Below are positions 30,620 through 39,032 of a stretch of DNA of 64,000 nt, piece after piece (the first letter of the stretch is position 1; each line of letters starts with the position of its first letter). The notes beneath the pieces are model-generated. The model had not been told where the DNA came from. It made no database searches and saw nothing but the letters and a program-made list of their open reading frames with translations. A program made the translations under genes and the position numbers. The DNA is from Saccharomycopsis malanga. Lineage: Eukaryota > Ascomycota > Saccharomycetes > Ascoideales > Saccharomycopsidaceae. The DNA lies in NCBI GenBank assembly GCA_004014935.1, contig CP025321.1, positions 3,286,001 to 3,350,000 on the forward strand, read 5' to 3'.

Positions 30620-31897
30620 TTACAAGTTTTTAACAAGTTCTTCTCGAGAATAATTCAAAGTTTTAAAACGGCTAATAAAATCGTCTTTAGTGTAGTAGGC
30701 TCCACACATGCGGCGTTCTCCAGTGAAACTGGTTCGCGAGTGCAAAACACGCCAATTGTCGAAAAGCAACACTTGTCCTGGCTTTAGAGGGTATTCAAAC
30801 TCATTTTTACAATCGTGGAGCAATGCATGAAAGGCATAGAGCGCTTTGTAGAATAGTGTGACTAGATCTTGTTTATCAACTATTTTATCATCCCATTTGA
30901 TGCTTGAGACATCAAAGCCTTTAGGGATTTTGAATGCCGAGCGGTCCAGGTTATTCCATCTGATTTGGACAACATTGCTGTGTTTTCCGAGTTCCGAATC
31001 AAGGATTATGATTGGTCTGGCCACAGCAGGCTGGATGAATACGTTTTCCTCGCCAGCGCAATGGAAATCTACAGGTACGGTGCTCAACACCTTGAAATAC
31101 AATGGGTTTTCTTCTCTGAGTATTTCAGCACATCTCACGCCATCGCAAAGCGTGGTCACTCCTCCTTTTCCTTCATGTTTGAGCAAATGAAAGCTCTGAT
31201 ATCCTGGTGCCTCTGTCCAATATGTGCCGTCAGTGTGTAAAGGAATGGCGATGTTCGTGTAGGCAGTGTCATTCATAGAAAGATCGGGGGTAAAATCCCA
31301 GAACCCTCCATAATGTGTTGGTTTGATAAAAGTAACCTTCTCAAGAAGCTCTTTGGTTTTCCTAGGGTCCACAGGAACGTTTTCTACCAAACAAAACCCG
31401 TAAATATATGCTTTGTTCACCCATTCTTTGAGACCATCATCACTATCCATTACAGCATGGTAATCCACCTTTGGAAATTCTTTTCTAATGGTCGGTACAT
31501 CCCAAGGAACTTTTTCAATCACTTTGGGCTTGGATTTCTGTATATATTCCGGCTGATACGCATTCTCCAAAAGCCATTTTAACAGATACACGCTCCTGTG
31601 TCCGTTATTGCTCCAGTACATCTCAAGTTTCGTATCGTTGTCACTAAGCCACACCTTTTTTGGAAACACATCAATTGGCACCGAAAAGGTATCCAAAAGC
31701 CTTTGTTTCGTCGTTTCATGGTAACACTCGGCACAGTGGCAGTTGTCGCGAAGCCAGATAAAATGGAATTTGGACTGGAAAGGCAACCCATTGGAAGACG
31801 CCTCCGGGGCAGCAACACTAATGGGGAACGTAAGATTGATCGAATCGGCTCCAAGATTAACCGCCATTGTAGATATGGTGATATTCAGCATTTCCAT
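30620..31897 (-). CDS. Trimethyllysine dioxygenase (carnitine biosynthesis, step 1)
   Basis: This 425-residue Fe(II)/2-oxoglutarate oxygenase hydroxylates N6-trimethyllysine, the first step of carnitine synthesis. The N-terminal domain has WLRDNCHCAECY (zinc-binding Cys/His cluster) and the DTF..P segment. The catalytic domain has HTDGTYW (H221, D223) and DNWRVLHSR (H386), the Fe-binding triad, and RMCGAYYTKDD. Residue-by-residue resemblance to human TMLHE (YGFCLVENVP, DTAYTNIAIPLHTD, FHLLKHEGKGG) favours this over butyrobetaine dioxygenase, which shares the fold. The enzyme is mitochondrial in animals, but no clear presequence is seen. S. cerevisiae lacks the pathway; Candida albicans has it. 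Two in-frame CTG codons (residues 105 and 317) bear on the genetic code. Confidence 0.9.
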   Translation of the reverse strand: MEMLNITISTMAVNLGADSINLTFPISVAAPEASSNGLPFQSKFHFIWLRDNCHCAECYHETTKQRLLDTFSVPIDVFPKKVWLSDNDTKLEMYWSNNGHRSVYLLKWLLENAYQPEYIQKSKPKVIEKVPWDVPTIRKEFPKVDYHAVMDSDDGLKEWVNKAYIYGFCLVENVPVDPRKTKELLEKVTFIKPTHYGGFWDFTPDLSMNDTAYTNIAIPLHTDGTYWTEAPGYQSFHLLKHEGKGGVTTLCDGVRCAEILREENPLYFKVLSTVPVDFHCAGEENVFIQPAVARPIIILDSELGKHSNVVQIRWNNLDRSAFKIPKGFDVSSIKWDDKIVDKQDLVTLFYKALYAFHALLHDCKNEFEYPLKPGQVLLFDNWRVLHSRTSFTGERRMCGAYYTKDDFISRFKTLNYSREELVKNL

Positions 31898-32697
31898 GTT
31901 ATATTCTTAGTCTGACATCCTGTCAAAAAGTATCTACTTTTAGTTGGTGCAAGGGCGTTATATTTGAAACATCCAAAAACCATGTGCATTGATATACGGT
32001 ATATATGATATGAAGCGGTATTCCTAAAACATAAAAGGGAACTATTTAGCCTAGGAGCAGCAGCTGTAATAAAAATGAGGAAACAGGGCTGTTGAGTGGT
32101 AAATAGAACATATGATTTGATGATAGCAGAAAAGCTGTTCGTATGTAATCGTAAACTAATGGATTATAACTATAACATTGGTGGTAAACTCCCATATGTT
32201 TTTGGTCCTACGTATTTATCGACTAAAAATACTAGATTCTATTTTCTTTATTTTAAACTTCATCTAAGCGTTTGTATAGAGCCGGCTTAATTTCCCCAAT
32301 CTACAATTGATACCAAACCATCTGAATATACAATAACCAAGTGAATATTGAGCATTCTGGCCATCTGTTGGTCCGATAAGAAATTTTCATATAAAGAGTA
32401 TTTAGGTAGGCATCAAAAAAAAAGAATAACCCAATTGCTTCCATTTATACCCCCCAAGAAACTTGGCAAAACCGTTTATCCGTTTATGCTGTATAATAAT
32501 CTTATCACCATCTAATATAAACACTACACGGGTTAAAGTGAAATAGTGCTTTGAATGCAGATCTTGTCAAGTAGCGAGTCTTATCTAGCTCAAGGAGGTT
32601 AGTTAAACATCTAGCCGCTGATATCAACTAGCTAAAATAGCTTACGGTATATATTACGATGCAATATTCATTGAATTGTTTAGCATATTTAACACTT
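31898..32697. other. Dioxygenase promoter and transporter 3' region
   Basis: No gene is seen. A TATA-like GGTATATATGATATG is at about 31999-32013 for the minus-strand dioxygenase. The rest is AT-rich without recognisable features. Confidence 0.35.
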
Positions 32698-34326
32698 TTA
32701 CTGAGCGGCATCTTCTTCTTGTTGGAGAAGTTTATTGATCTTTTCTTTGCCGTAGTGGTCAGATTCGTATTTGATGTAACCGACGGTGATACCGCCCACC
32801 AAAGCTGTCAACGAGACAAAAATATAGTTGATTGGGCCAGGATTCATGTTGAAAACCGTATGGGTTAACTTGTCAAAGTACGACTGACTGAAATTGACTA
32901 TTCCGGAAATGGACATCATAGAGCCGTAGACAATGCCAAAGGTCTCAAATCCAAATACCTTACCGGAGATGTCGGATATCGTTGTGTAGAAGAATGGTCT
33001 GTAAACGACAAACAACAAGACGTTGACAACTCCAACAAAGAAAACCCCTGGAATAAAGCCCAAGACTCCCAAAAGCACAGAAAGCCCAGTAAGAGTGGCA
33101 GCTACAGTAACTGTGGAAAAGTGGTCCAAATAAAAACCAACAAATGGGATTGAAACAAGTCCTCCAAGAGGCAAGGCAACGTCGAAAATCTTGTTAAGAC
33201 GAGTTGCCTCTTCATGGGAGCCAAACAAATAGGTGTACTGAGAGTTTACGGTGGAAATGAAATAGTTCAATCTGACCATCTGAATGGTTGTGAACAATGC
33301 AAGCAAAATGAACCAGTAACTAGAGAATTGCTGTCTTGCAGTCTGGCCATGTAGAATACCAAAGATACCACCACTGGTGACAGTTTCCCTATTTTCGTCT
33401 TCTCTGGTGACAGGTACTCTAGTAATGCTGGATAATGAGGATCTTCTACTTGTCATCAGTGGTCTTTTGTTTGGAAGCAATGCACTATGTTCGTTAAGTT
33501 CGTTTTGAACAGCGTTGACATCAAACAATCTTGGTGCTTGTTCTTCATCTTCAACTGCTGAATCACCAGCAGATGTTTTTGAAGCTTGGTACGACTCCTT
33601 AGGCATGAGGAAAAGCTGCACAGCAAAAATAAAGAAAGGAACAAGCAAATAGACTTTGAAAAAATCAGAGATGCCAAAGTAATAGTTTTCAGAAGATATA
33701 ATGCTGTTTAAAATGGAATAGATCAAAAATACAGATGAAGAAGCATCAAAGGCGCCAGTAAGCAAGGCCAAAATGGTTCCAGAATATTGAGGAAATGAGT
33801 TTGACAAGTGGAAAGATGAAATAAATGTAAAAGGGCCTCCCAAAGAAATCAAACCATAGCCTGTCAAATATGGGTCAAACCAGGAGGATCCTCCACCAAA
33901 ATGGGCAAAGAAAAAGCCAGAATTGATGACAGTGACAGTTCCTAGCAAAATGAAAGTGGCACCAATAAGCCCACAGAGCTTCGGACCGTAGTTGTCTAGC
34001 AAAAACCCAATAGGCAATGCTGAAATGTTAGTGAGGACCGCACACACAGTGAAAATCAAATTCAACTTAAGGTCTTGCTCAGGGCACTTTGGGGCAACTG
34101 CATTCTCAGTGTTGATAGTGACTTTTTTCAAAAACGTCTTGTAAAACTCGCCCATTGCCGGCGATTGTCTAGTGCCGAAACAAATGTCCTCATAGACATG
34201 TTCTTTAATCAAAAAAGGTTTCAAAGCAGCAAACCCAAATAATGGCCCGGCAGCAAACAAACACCATACAATAGCACTTGCAACCTGAAAAAACCTGGTC
34301 GTAGAACTCTCTTGGTAGTGAAACAT
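32698..34326 (-). CDS. Major-facilitator transporter, SLC43/Fmp42-like
   Basis: This 542-residue polytopic protein shows about twelve hydrophobic segments: TM1 at about 14-34, a long exterior loop with several Cys (CFGTRQSP, CPEQD), TM2 beginning near 84 with the MFS signature GFLLDNYGPKLCG, and a central hydrophilic loop (about 245-325) with RRSSLSS phosphorylation-type sites. The second half ends with a charged tail at about 520-542. This arrangement fits the fungal relatives of SLC43 (large neutral amino-acid facilitators), which include baker's yeast Fmp42. The substrate is unknown. The ATG at 34326 is clear. The MFS call is sure, the subfamily likely. Confidence 0.8.
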   Translation of the reverse strand: MFHYQESSTTRFFQVASAIVWCLFAAGPLFGFAALKPFLIKEHVYEDICFGTRQSPAMGEFYKTFLKKVTINTENAVAPKCPEQDLKLNLIFTVCAVLTNISALPIGFLLDNYGPKLCGLIGATFILLGTVTVINSGFFFAHFGGGSSWFDPYLTGYGLISLGGPFTFISSFHLSNSFPQYSGTILALLTGAFDASSSVFLIYSILNSIISSENYYFGISDFFKVYLLVPFFIFAVQLFLMPKESYQASKTSAGDSAVEDEEQAPRLFDVNAVQNELNEHSALLPNKRPLMTSRRSSLSSITRVPVTREDENRETVTSGGIFGILHGQTARQQFSSYWFILLALFTTIQMVRLNYFISTVNSQYTYLFGSHEEATRLNKIFDVALPLGGLVSIPFVGFYLDHFSTVTVAATLTGLSVLLGVLGFIPGVFFVGVVNVLLFVVYRPFFYTTISDISGKVFGFETFGIVYGSMMSISGIVNFSQSYFDKLTHTVFNMNPGPINYIFVSLTALVGGITVGYIKYESDHYGKEKINKLLQQEEDAAQ

Positions 34327-35450
34327 GGCAATATCAATCTGTTTTCATTGACTTTCCTTAGAGAAAAAAAAGCTCGAAAATACTACTAACACTTGTATGT
34401 ATATAGCAGCAGAGTTAGCAACAGTAATAACAGCCTTGTATTACTCCTCCGTAGCTATGTCTCTTCACAATCCAATCTTTTTCGAGAATTCTGAGACATT
34501 ATTCAGTTTATCAAACCGCCCAAGCAATTTTGGCACTATCTTATCAGTGCTGTGATACGTGCGTCGCGGTGCATGGTACATGATATTGCCTTGAGATGCA
34601 TCGTCTTCAGAAATATGAGAAAGTTGAAAATAAAGGAAGAATAAACCAGTAATAATTTATTATAATGGGTGGGATAGCAGGAAAGAGCTGATTTGTAAAA
34701 TTTGGGTGTTGCAAATAGGGTAGTTTTTTTCTTAGATTGAATAACGCCATATTTCTGTAATCGTACGTTTACAAAATATACATTGTAATGATTTACGGCA
34801 AATATCTCGCACAGTAAGTGCAAAAACTCCTGTATTTCACTTTGATTAGTCTCCTTCAAAAGTGACTTGGCATGTAGGCATCTGAAACAGTTTCCAGCTT
34901 CTTTGGCCCCTCGTAGTGTTTCAAAGTCAAATAGATGTCTGTTGCATGACAAGCAAAATAGAAGAATTAAATAATCAATTAAAATATCTTACTATGTAAC
35001 GCCTGTAATGAGTGAAGCAAAAGTCAAACAAAGAGGCAAGTTGTATATGAGGACAAAAGAACTATAAAAGACAAAGACAGGACAAAATTATCAAGACAAT
35101 ATATCAGTGAGTTGGAAAAAAGAGAAAACAAAAAGCAAGCAAGGCAAAAAGGAGTGAATATATAATGGACATATATAGTGTTATACTCTCAACAAAAATG
35201 CAGATTAATATTTAGAGGAGGTAAAACGTATGGGATTATGTATTTGCTGCGTGAACTAAGACATGTACGCATGTGTATTGTATTGAAATCATGGTATAAT
35301 TATTTTCATCATCATAATCATCATCGACATTATCGTAATAATCATTATCATAATCGTAGTCATCAATTTTTTTAAAATTTTGTTGATTTTTTTTTTGTTT
35401 TTTTTTTTGTTTTTTTTGTTATTTCTTTAAGTTTTAAATGTGAATTCAAA
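34327..35450. other. Transporter promoter and PIN4 3' region
   Basis: No supported gene. An ORF at 34536-34952 has 138 codons but no ATG near its start. The right end has CAT/TAA-type simple sequence (35305-35365) and long T-runs (35367-35420), which on the PIN4 sense strand are A-runs just after its stop. Confidence 0.45.
35305..35420. repeat. Low-complexity CAT/TAA and poly-T tract
   Basis: Imperfect ATCAT and AATCAT repeats pass into T-runs of 7-11 separated by single G or A. Simple sequence; probably variable between strains. Confidence 0.7.
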
Positions 35451-37916
35451 TCAAATCAATGATGGTCTTCCGCTGCCCCAAATATCTCTTCTTCCGGAAT
35501 TTGATACGTTCAAATTTAATCCTCCAAGGCCATCGTTCAAGCTACTGATCAAGTTTTTTCCACTATTTGAATTGCTTAACGAAGGGTTATTCAAATTTGG
35601 ACTGTTAGAAGCAACCGAAGCTGCTGAAGACTTCAATCCGCCGGTATTATTTGGGGTGTTAGGGTTATTACCAGCAAAAGATACGTTGGCCACGCCACTC
35701 GAGGCTGGTGTGTTAGTTGCCGAGTTGGCTGTGGCATTGCTGCCACCCACAGGCGAAGCAATACTGTTGAAGCCGTTAGTCACGTCATCAAAGTGGTTAA
35801 AGTTTGTAGAGAGCGTTGTGGAGAAAGTGTCGCCACCGGTCAAGTTTTGGGTCAAGTTGAGCACAGAATGATTATGAGTGAGGAAGTTTGGGTTTGAGTT
35901 ATTATAATGATTATAGATCCCTTGAGAAGGTGGGTTAAATCCATTATTATTAGTATTGGTATTGTTGTTTTCACGCAGCGATGCAGTTGCAAAATAACCA
36001 GAACTGTTACCTAACAAACCAGGGGTTTGTTGATTATGAGATTGATTGAGGAATGACGATGAGTTGTTGTTATGAATGTACGGAGATTTGATGTTGTTGT
36101 TGTTACCATTATTGGTATTGCTGCTATTATTTTGGCCAAATCGGGAGTTTACTTCGATTCCAGGAGTAGGAGGCTGGGAAATATTCAAATAAGTAGGAGA
36201 AGCAATATTTGGAGTTCCACTGGAGTTTGGATTATTGTTATAAATATTAGACAAACCAAACGGCACGTTACGGACATCAGCATATGATCTGGTGCCTCTT
36301 AGAATTGCTGCGGAACTTATATTGTTATTTTGCTGATTGTTTCCACCTGTGACGTTCTGAGCCATAGACAAAGCAGGGCTGTTGGTGACGCTGCTATTAT
36401 TGAGCAAATTGTAGTTCTGCGACGAAGGAACTCTAGTTGGTTGTGGCTGATGTGTTGGATTAGAAGGCTGGCCTCTGAATCTTTGATTAGCACTCAAGAT
36501 TGTTGGGTTGACCGCCAAATTTGAGGTGTTCATATTGGCATGTAAAAGAGGAAGACCATTGGGTGCGCCTACTACAGCCACAGCATTTCCAGCGGTGTTC
36601 ATTGTAGCAGCCTTTCTTTTAATGATGATAAAACCGTTTTCGTACGATTCGGACAATCCAAGAAAACTGGCCAATGTGTTGAGATATTTCTTGTAATGAT
36701 TGGACATTGTCAAAGGGTAAGCAATCTCGTCATATTTACGCAGGCTATCAAGCTTGAATACCAACAAGGTGGAATAGAAGTCCAAAGCCTCTGGATTATT
36801 GAGATCCACCAGCAGAGGAGGGATTGGCAAGTTATTAGGACTATATAAAGATGGAAAAAACCGTTTTTCTGTTTCATTGAGCTGGGACGACGAAGGGTTG
36901 TTAAGATTTGCTAAAGGAGTGTTGACTGGATTAGCACCCAAGAGTCCTGGAGCATTAGGAAGCTTCCCGTTAGAAATCAAAGAAGCCAACGAAGTTGTAG
37001 AAGCAGAACGGTGCTGTTCCTCAAGCTGGCCACGCTTTTCACGTTTTTCACGCTCAATACGTTCTCTTTCTACCAATGGAAGCATCTTTTTATACTCTAC
37101 GCGGAGTTTACGGCCACCGATTTCTTTCGAATTCAAATTGTTGACCACCATTGCAGTTTCCTCTGTGGAAGTGAAGTTGGCAAATGCCAAGCCGCGGAAT
37201 ACCCCGTTGTCAAAGTGGTAATTGAATGCATAGGGCAAAGGAAGACTTAGTTTGGTCATTTCGTCTAAAAGTTGTTCCTTTTTGATAGAAAAAGGAATGT
37301 TTTTAATGACAATTGCAGTAGGAATCACTTCCTCATCAAGCTCGTCCTTTTTAGCAAGATTCGAGGCAGATGTGGCTGGTTTTGTCTTATCGGTCAGTTC
37401 AGGAGTGGCAACAGCAGAAAGAGTGGCAGTGGAAGCAGGTGGTGTACTAGAAGCCGGTGGCACAGCAGTATTCTTGGATTGTTGGTCAACCCAATTGTTA
37501 ACATTCAACGGGTTTATGTTGTTAGATAACGAGGGAGATAACGTGTTGGATGATTGCGGATTCTTTGCCAAATTCTGATAATAACGTTGTTGGCTTTGAA
37601 TACGAGATGCTAATAAGCCACCAGAAGCAGGCGCAGCGGCGTTGTTACCGTTGCTGTTGCTATTGTTGTTGTTACTGTTGTTGTAGGAATAACTGTTACC
37701 ATACTGACTATTGGAATAGGTCAGATACGTCGACGTGGTGGACATGGCAGGTGAATGCGGTGGCATGACACGGCTTCCATACGCGGACACATTGTTGACA
37801 GAATGAAAGGCTGACGATTGGCCCGAAGGCGGAGCAGAGCCTGCAACACTCTGGTTCGACAAATTGGCAGTGTCCTCCAAGTTAACCGGCGTGGCAGTGA
37901 AAGGCCTCAAGTCCAT
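35451..37916 (-). CDS. PIN4: Pin4, RRM protein linked to checkpoint and mitosis
   Basis: Upstream codons are open to 37967 but its first codon is not ATG; the ATG at 37916 (MDLRPFTATP) is taken as start, giving 821 residues. The RRM lies at about 197-277 with IVIKNIPFSIKKEQLL and FRGLAFANFTS, followed by EYKKMLPLVERERIEREK and KRGQLEEQHR, which match yeast Pin4 almost word for word. A second conserved block is at about 395-455 (DFYSTLLVFKLDSLRKY, then LASFLGLSESYENGFIII). The rest is Asn-, Ser- and Gln-rich and disordered. Pin4/Mdt1 is a cytoplasmic RNA-binding protein, a Rad53 FHA partner that helps G2/M recovery after DNA damage. RAD53 itself is in this window. Confidence 0.94.
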   Translation of the reverse strand: MDLRPFTATPVNLEDTANLSNQSVAGSAPPSGQSSAFHSVNNVSAYGSRVMPPHSPAMSTTSTYLTYSNSQYGNSYSYNNSNNNNSNSNGNNAAAPASGGLLASRIQSQQRYYQNLAKNPQSSNTLSPSLSNNINPLNVNNWVDQQSKNTAVPPASSTPPASTATLSAVATPELTDKTKPATSASNLAKKDELDEEVIPTAIVIKNIPFSIKKEQLLDEMTKLSLPLPYAFNYHFDNGVFRGLAFANFTSTEETAMVVNNLNSKEIGGRKLRVEYKKMLPLVERERIEREKREKRGQLEEQHRSASTTSLASLISNGKLPNAPGLLGANPVNTPLANLNNPSSSQLNETEKRFFPSLYSPNNLPIPPLLVDLNNPEALDFYSTLLVFKLDSLRKYDEIAYPLTMSNHYKKYLNTLASFLGLSESYENGFIIIKRKAATMNTAGNAVAVVGAPNGLPLLHANMNTSNLAVNPTILSANQRFRGQPSNPTHQPQPTRVPSSQNYNLLNNSSVTNSPALSMAQNVTGGNNQQNNNISSAAILRGTRSYADVRNVPFGLSNIYNNNPNSSGTPNIASPTYLNISQPPTPGIEVNSRFGQNNSSNTNNGNNNNIKSPYIHNNNSSSFLNQSHNQQTPGLLGNSSGYFATASLRENNNTNTNNNGFNPPSQGIYNHYNNSNPNFLTHNHSVLNLTQNLTGGDTFSTTLSTNFNHFDDVTNGFNSIASPVGGSNATANSATNTPASSGVANVSFAGNNPNTPNNTGGLKSSAASVASNSPNLNNPSLSNSNSGKNLISSLNDGLGGLNLNVSNSGRRDIWGSGRPSLI

Positions 37917-38286
37917 GGTGATGCAATCAATAATCCCCAAAGAAAAACAGCTTGGTAGAATAAGCAAAAACAGCTAATTAAATATCTGTGGTTCGCAGCC
38001 TCTCTAGAACAGCGTATAGGCATGTAACAAATGCAATAATCAACACTATACAATGGCCAGCGAGTTGTTGGGTCGTGGTCTAAATTAAATAATAGCGCTT
38101 CTTTTCAGCCAGTCAAAAACCAAGCGTCTTTTTGAGCGTCTTTTTTCGCTGAAAAAAACTAAAATCAAACGGTTGTGTGCCCTGGTAGGGGTTTAAAGGG
38201 GTGAACAGACCAGCACCGGATGTCGTGGCAATTGGTTAGAAGTATATAGTAGTATGCTATAACAGTAGATATTTTATGATTCAAGG

Positions 38287-38441
38287 ATAATGTTAGTGAA
38301 AATTTTATATTTCAGGCATGGTATGAATAATGTTAGTGAAAGTTTTATATTTCAAGCATGGCATGGAGAAATAATTATATATTTTTGTAGGGAAAGTATG
38401 GATAATGTTAGTAATAATTCTATATCTTAAGCGTAGTATAC
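38287..38441. repeat. 40-bp tandem repeat, two good copies and one diverged
   Basis: ATAATGTTAGTGAAA.TTTTA begins at 38287 and again at 38327, exactly 40 bases apart, with few differences over the whole unit (ending TTTCA.GCATGG.ATG). A third, degraded copy starts at 38402. No function is known. Confidence 0.85.
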
Positions 38442-38653
38442 ATGTAAATTGCGGATATAAATGATATTATAGAAATATGAAGCTAAAAAAAAAGTCAATA
38501 AACCTCATTCAATAACTGAACATTGATTACTTATTTAGTTGAACTATGAGGGTCGGTAGTAAGCAATAGACTATGTCAGGACATTTTTCCGACAGTTTGT
38601 TTATCTATGTAGATAAGGATTGAAAATGAAATATAGCGATATATAGAATAAAA

Positions 38654-38731
38654 TAATAGTAACAATAAAATATTTGTTTTAAAAGCGTTTTTTAATAGTA
38701 ACAATAAAATATCTGTTTTAAAAGCGTATTT
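38654..38731. repeat. 39-bp tandem duplication
   Basis: Two copies of TAATAGTAACAATAAAATAT plus 19 more bases (through TTTTAAAAGCG) lie head to tail and differ at two positions. The near identity suggests a recent duplication. Confidence 0.9.
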
Positions 38732-39032
38732 TTCTTTTTCACCTGGCAGAAAACAACATTATATAAATGTCATAAAAAGTCATAAAAAGCCATTTCCAAC
38801 CTTGTTCAATAAAGTACCATTGATATATTCTCTGTTAACTCTATTAAAATATTCAATAATAACAGCAACGAATATTTACTTTTGCTTACTCACTGTAAAA
38901 TAGGAAAATCGCCCAACTCAGATATATTTAGGAAACCAAACATCAGTGGGTAAACTGTAAATACGAACAATTATAAATCAAAACTACAATATATTATGCC
39001 ATCTTCTGTATCAATATGAACGCACACATTAA

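Larger units (their letters stand above)
37917..39032. promoter_or_regulatory. PIN4 promoter and SHE4 3' region
   Basis: No gene is seen. Two AGGGG stress elements on the plus strand (CCCCT on the sense strand would be the reverse reading) are at 38187-38191 and 38197-38201, some 270-285 bases before PIN4. Two tandem-repeat arrays follow, at 38287-38441 and 38654-38731. Confidence 0.5.

Noticed and set aside
34536-34952. 138-codon minus-strand frame
   Set aside because: Begins with TTG, and the first ATG is near its end.
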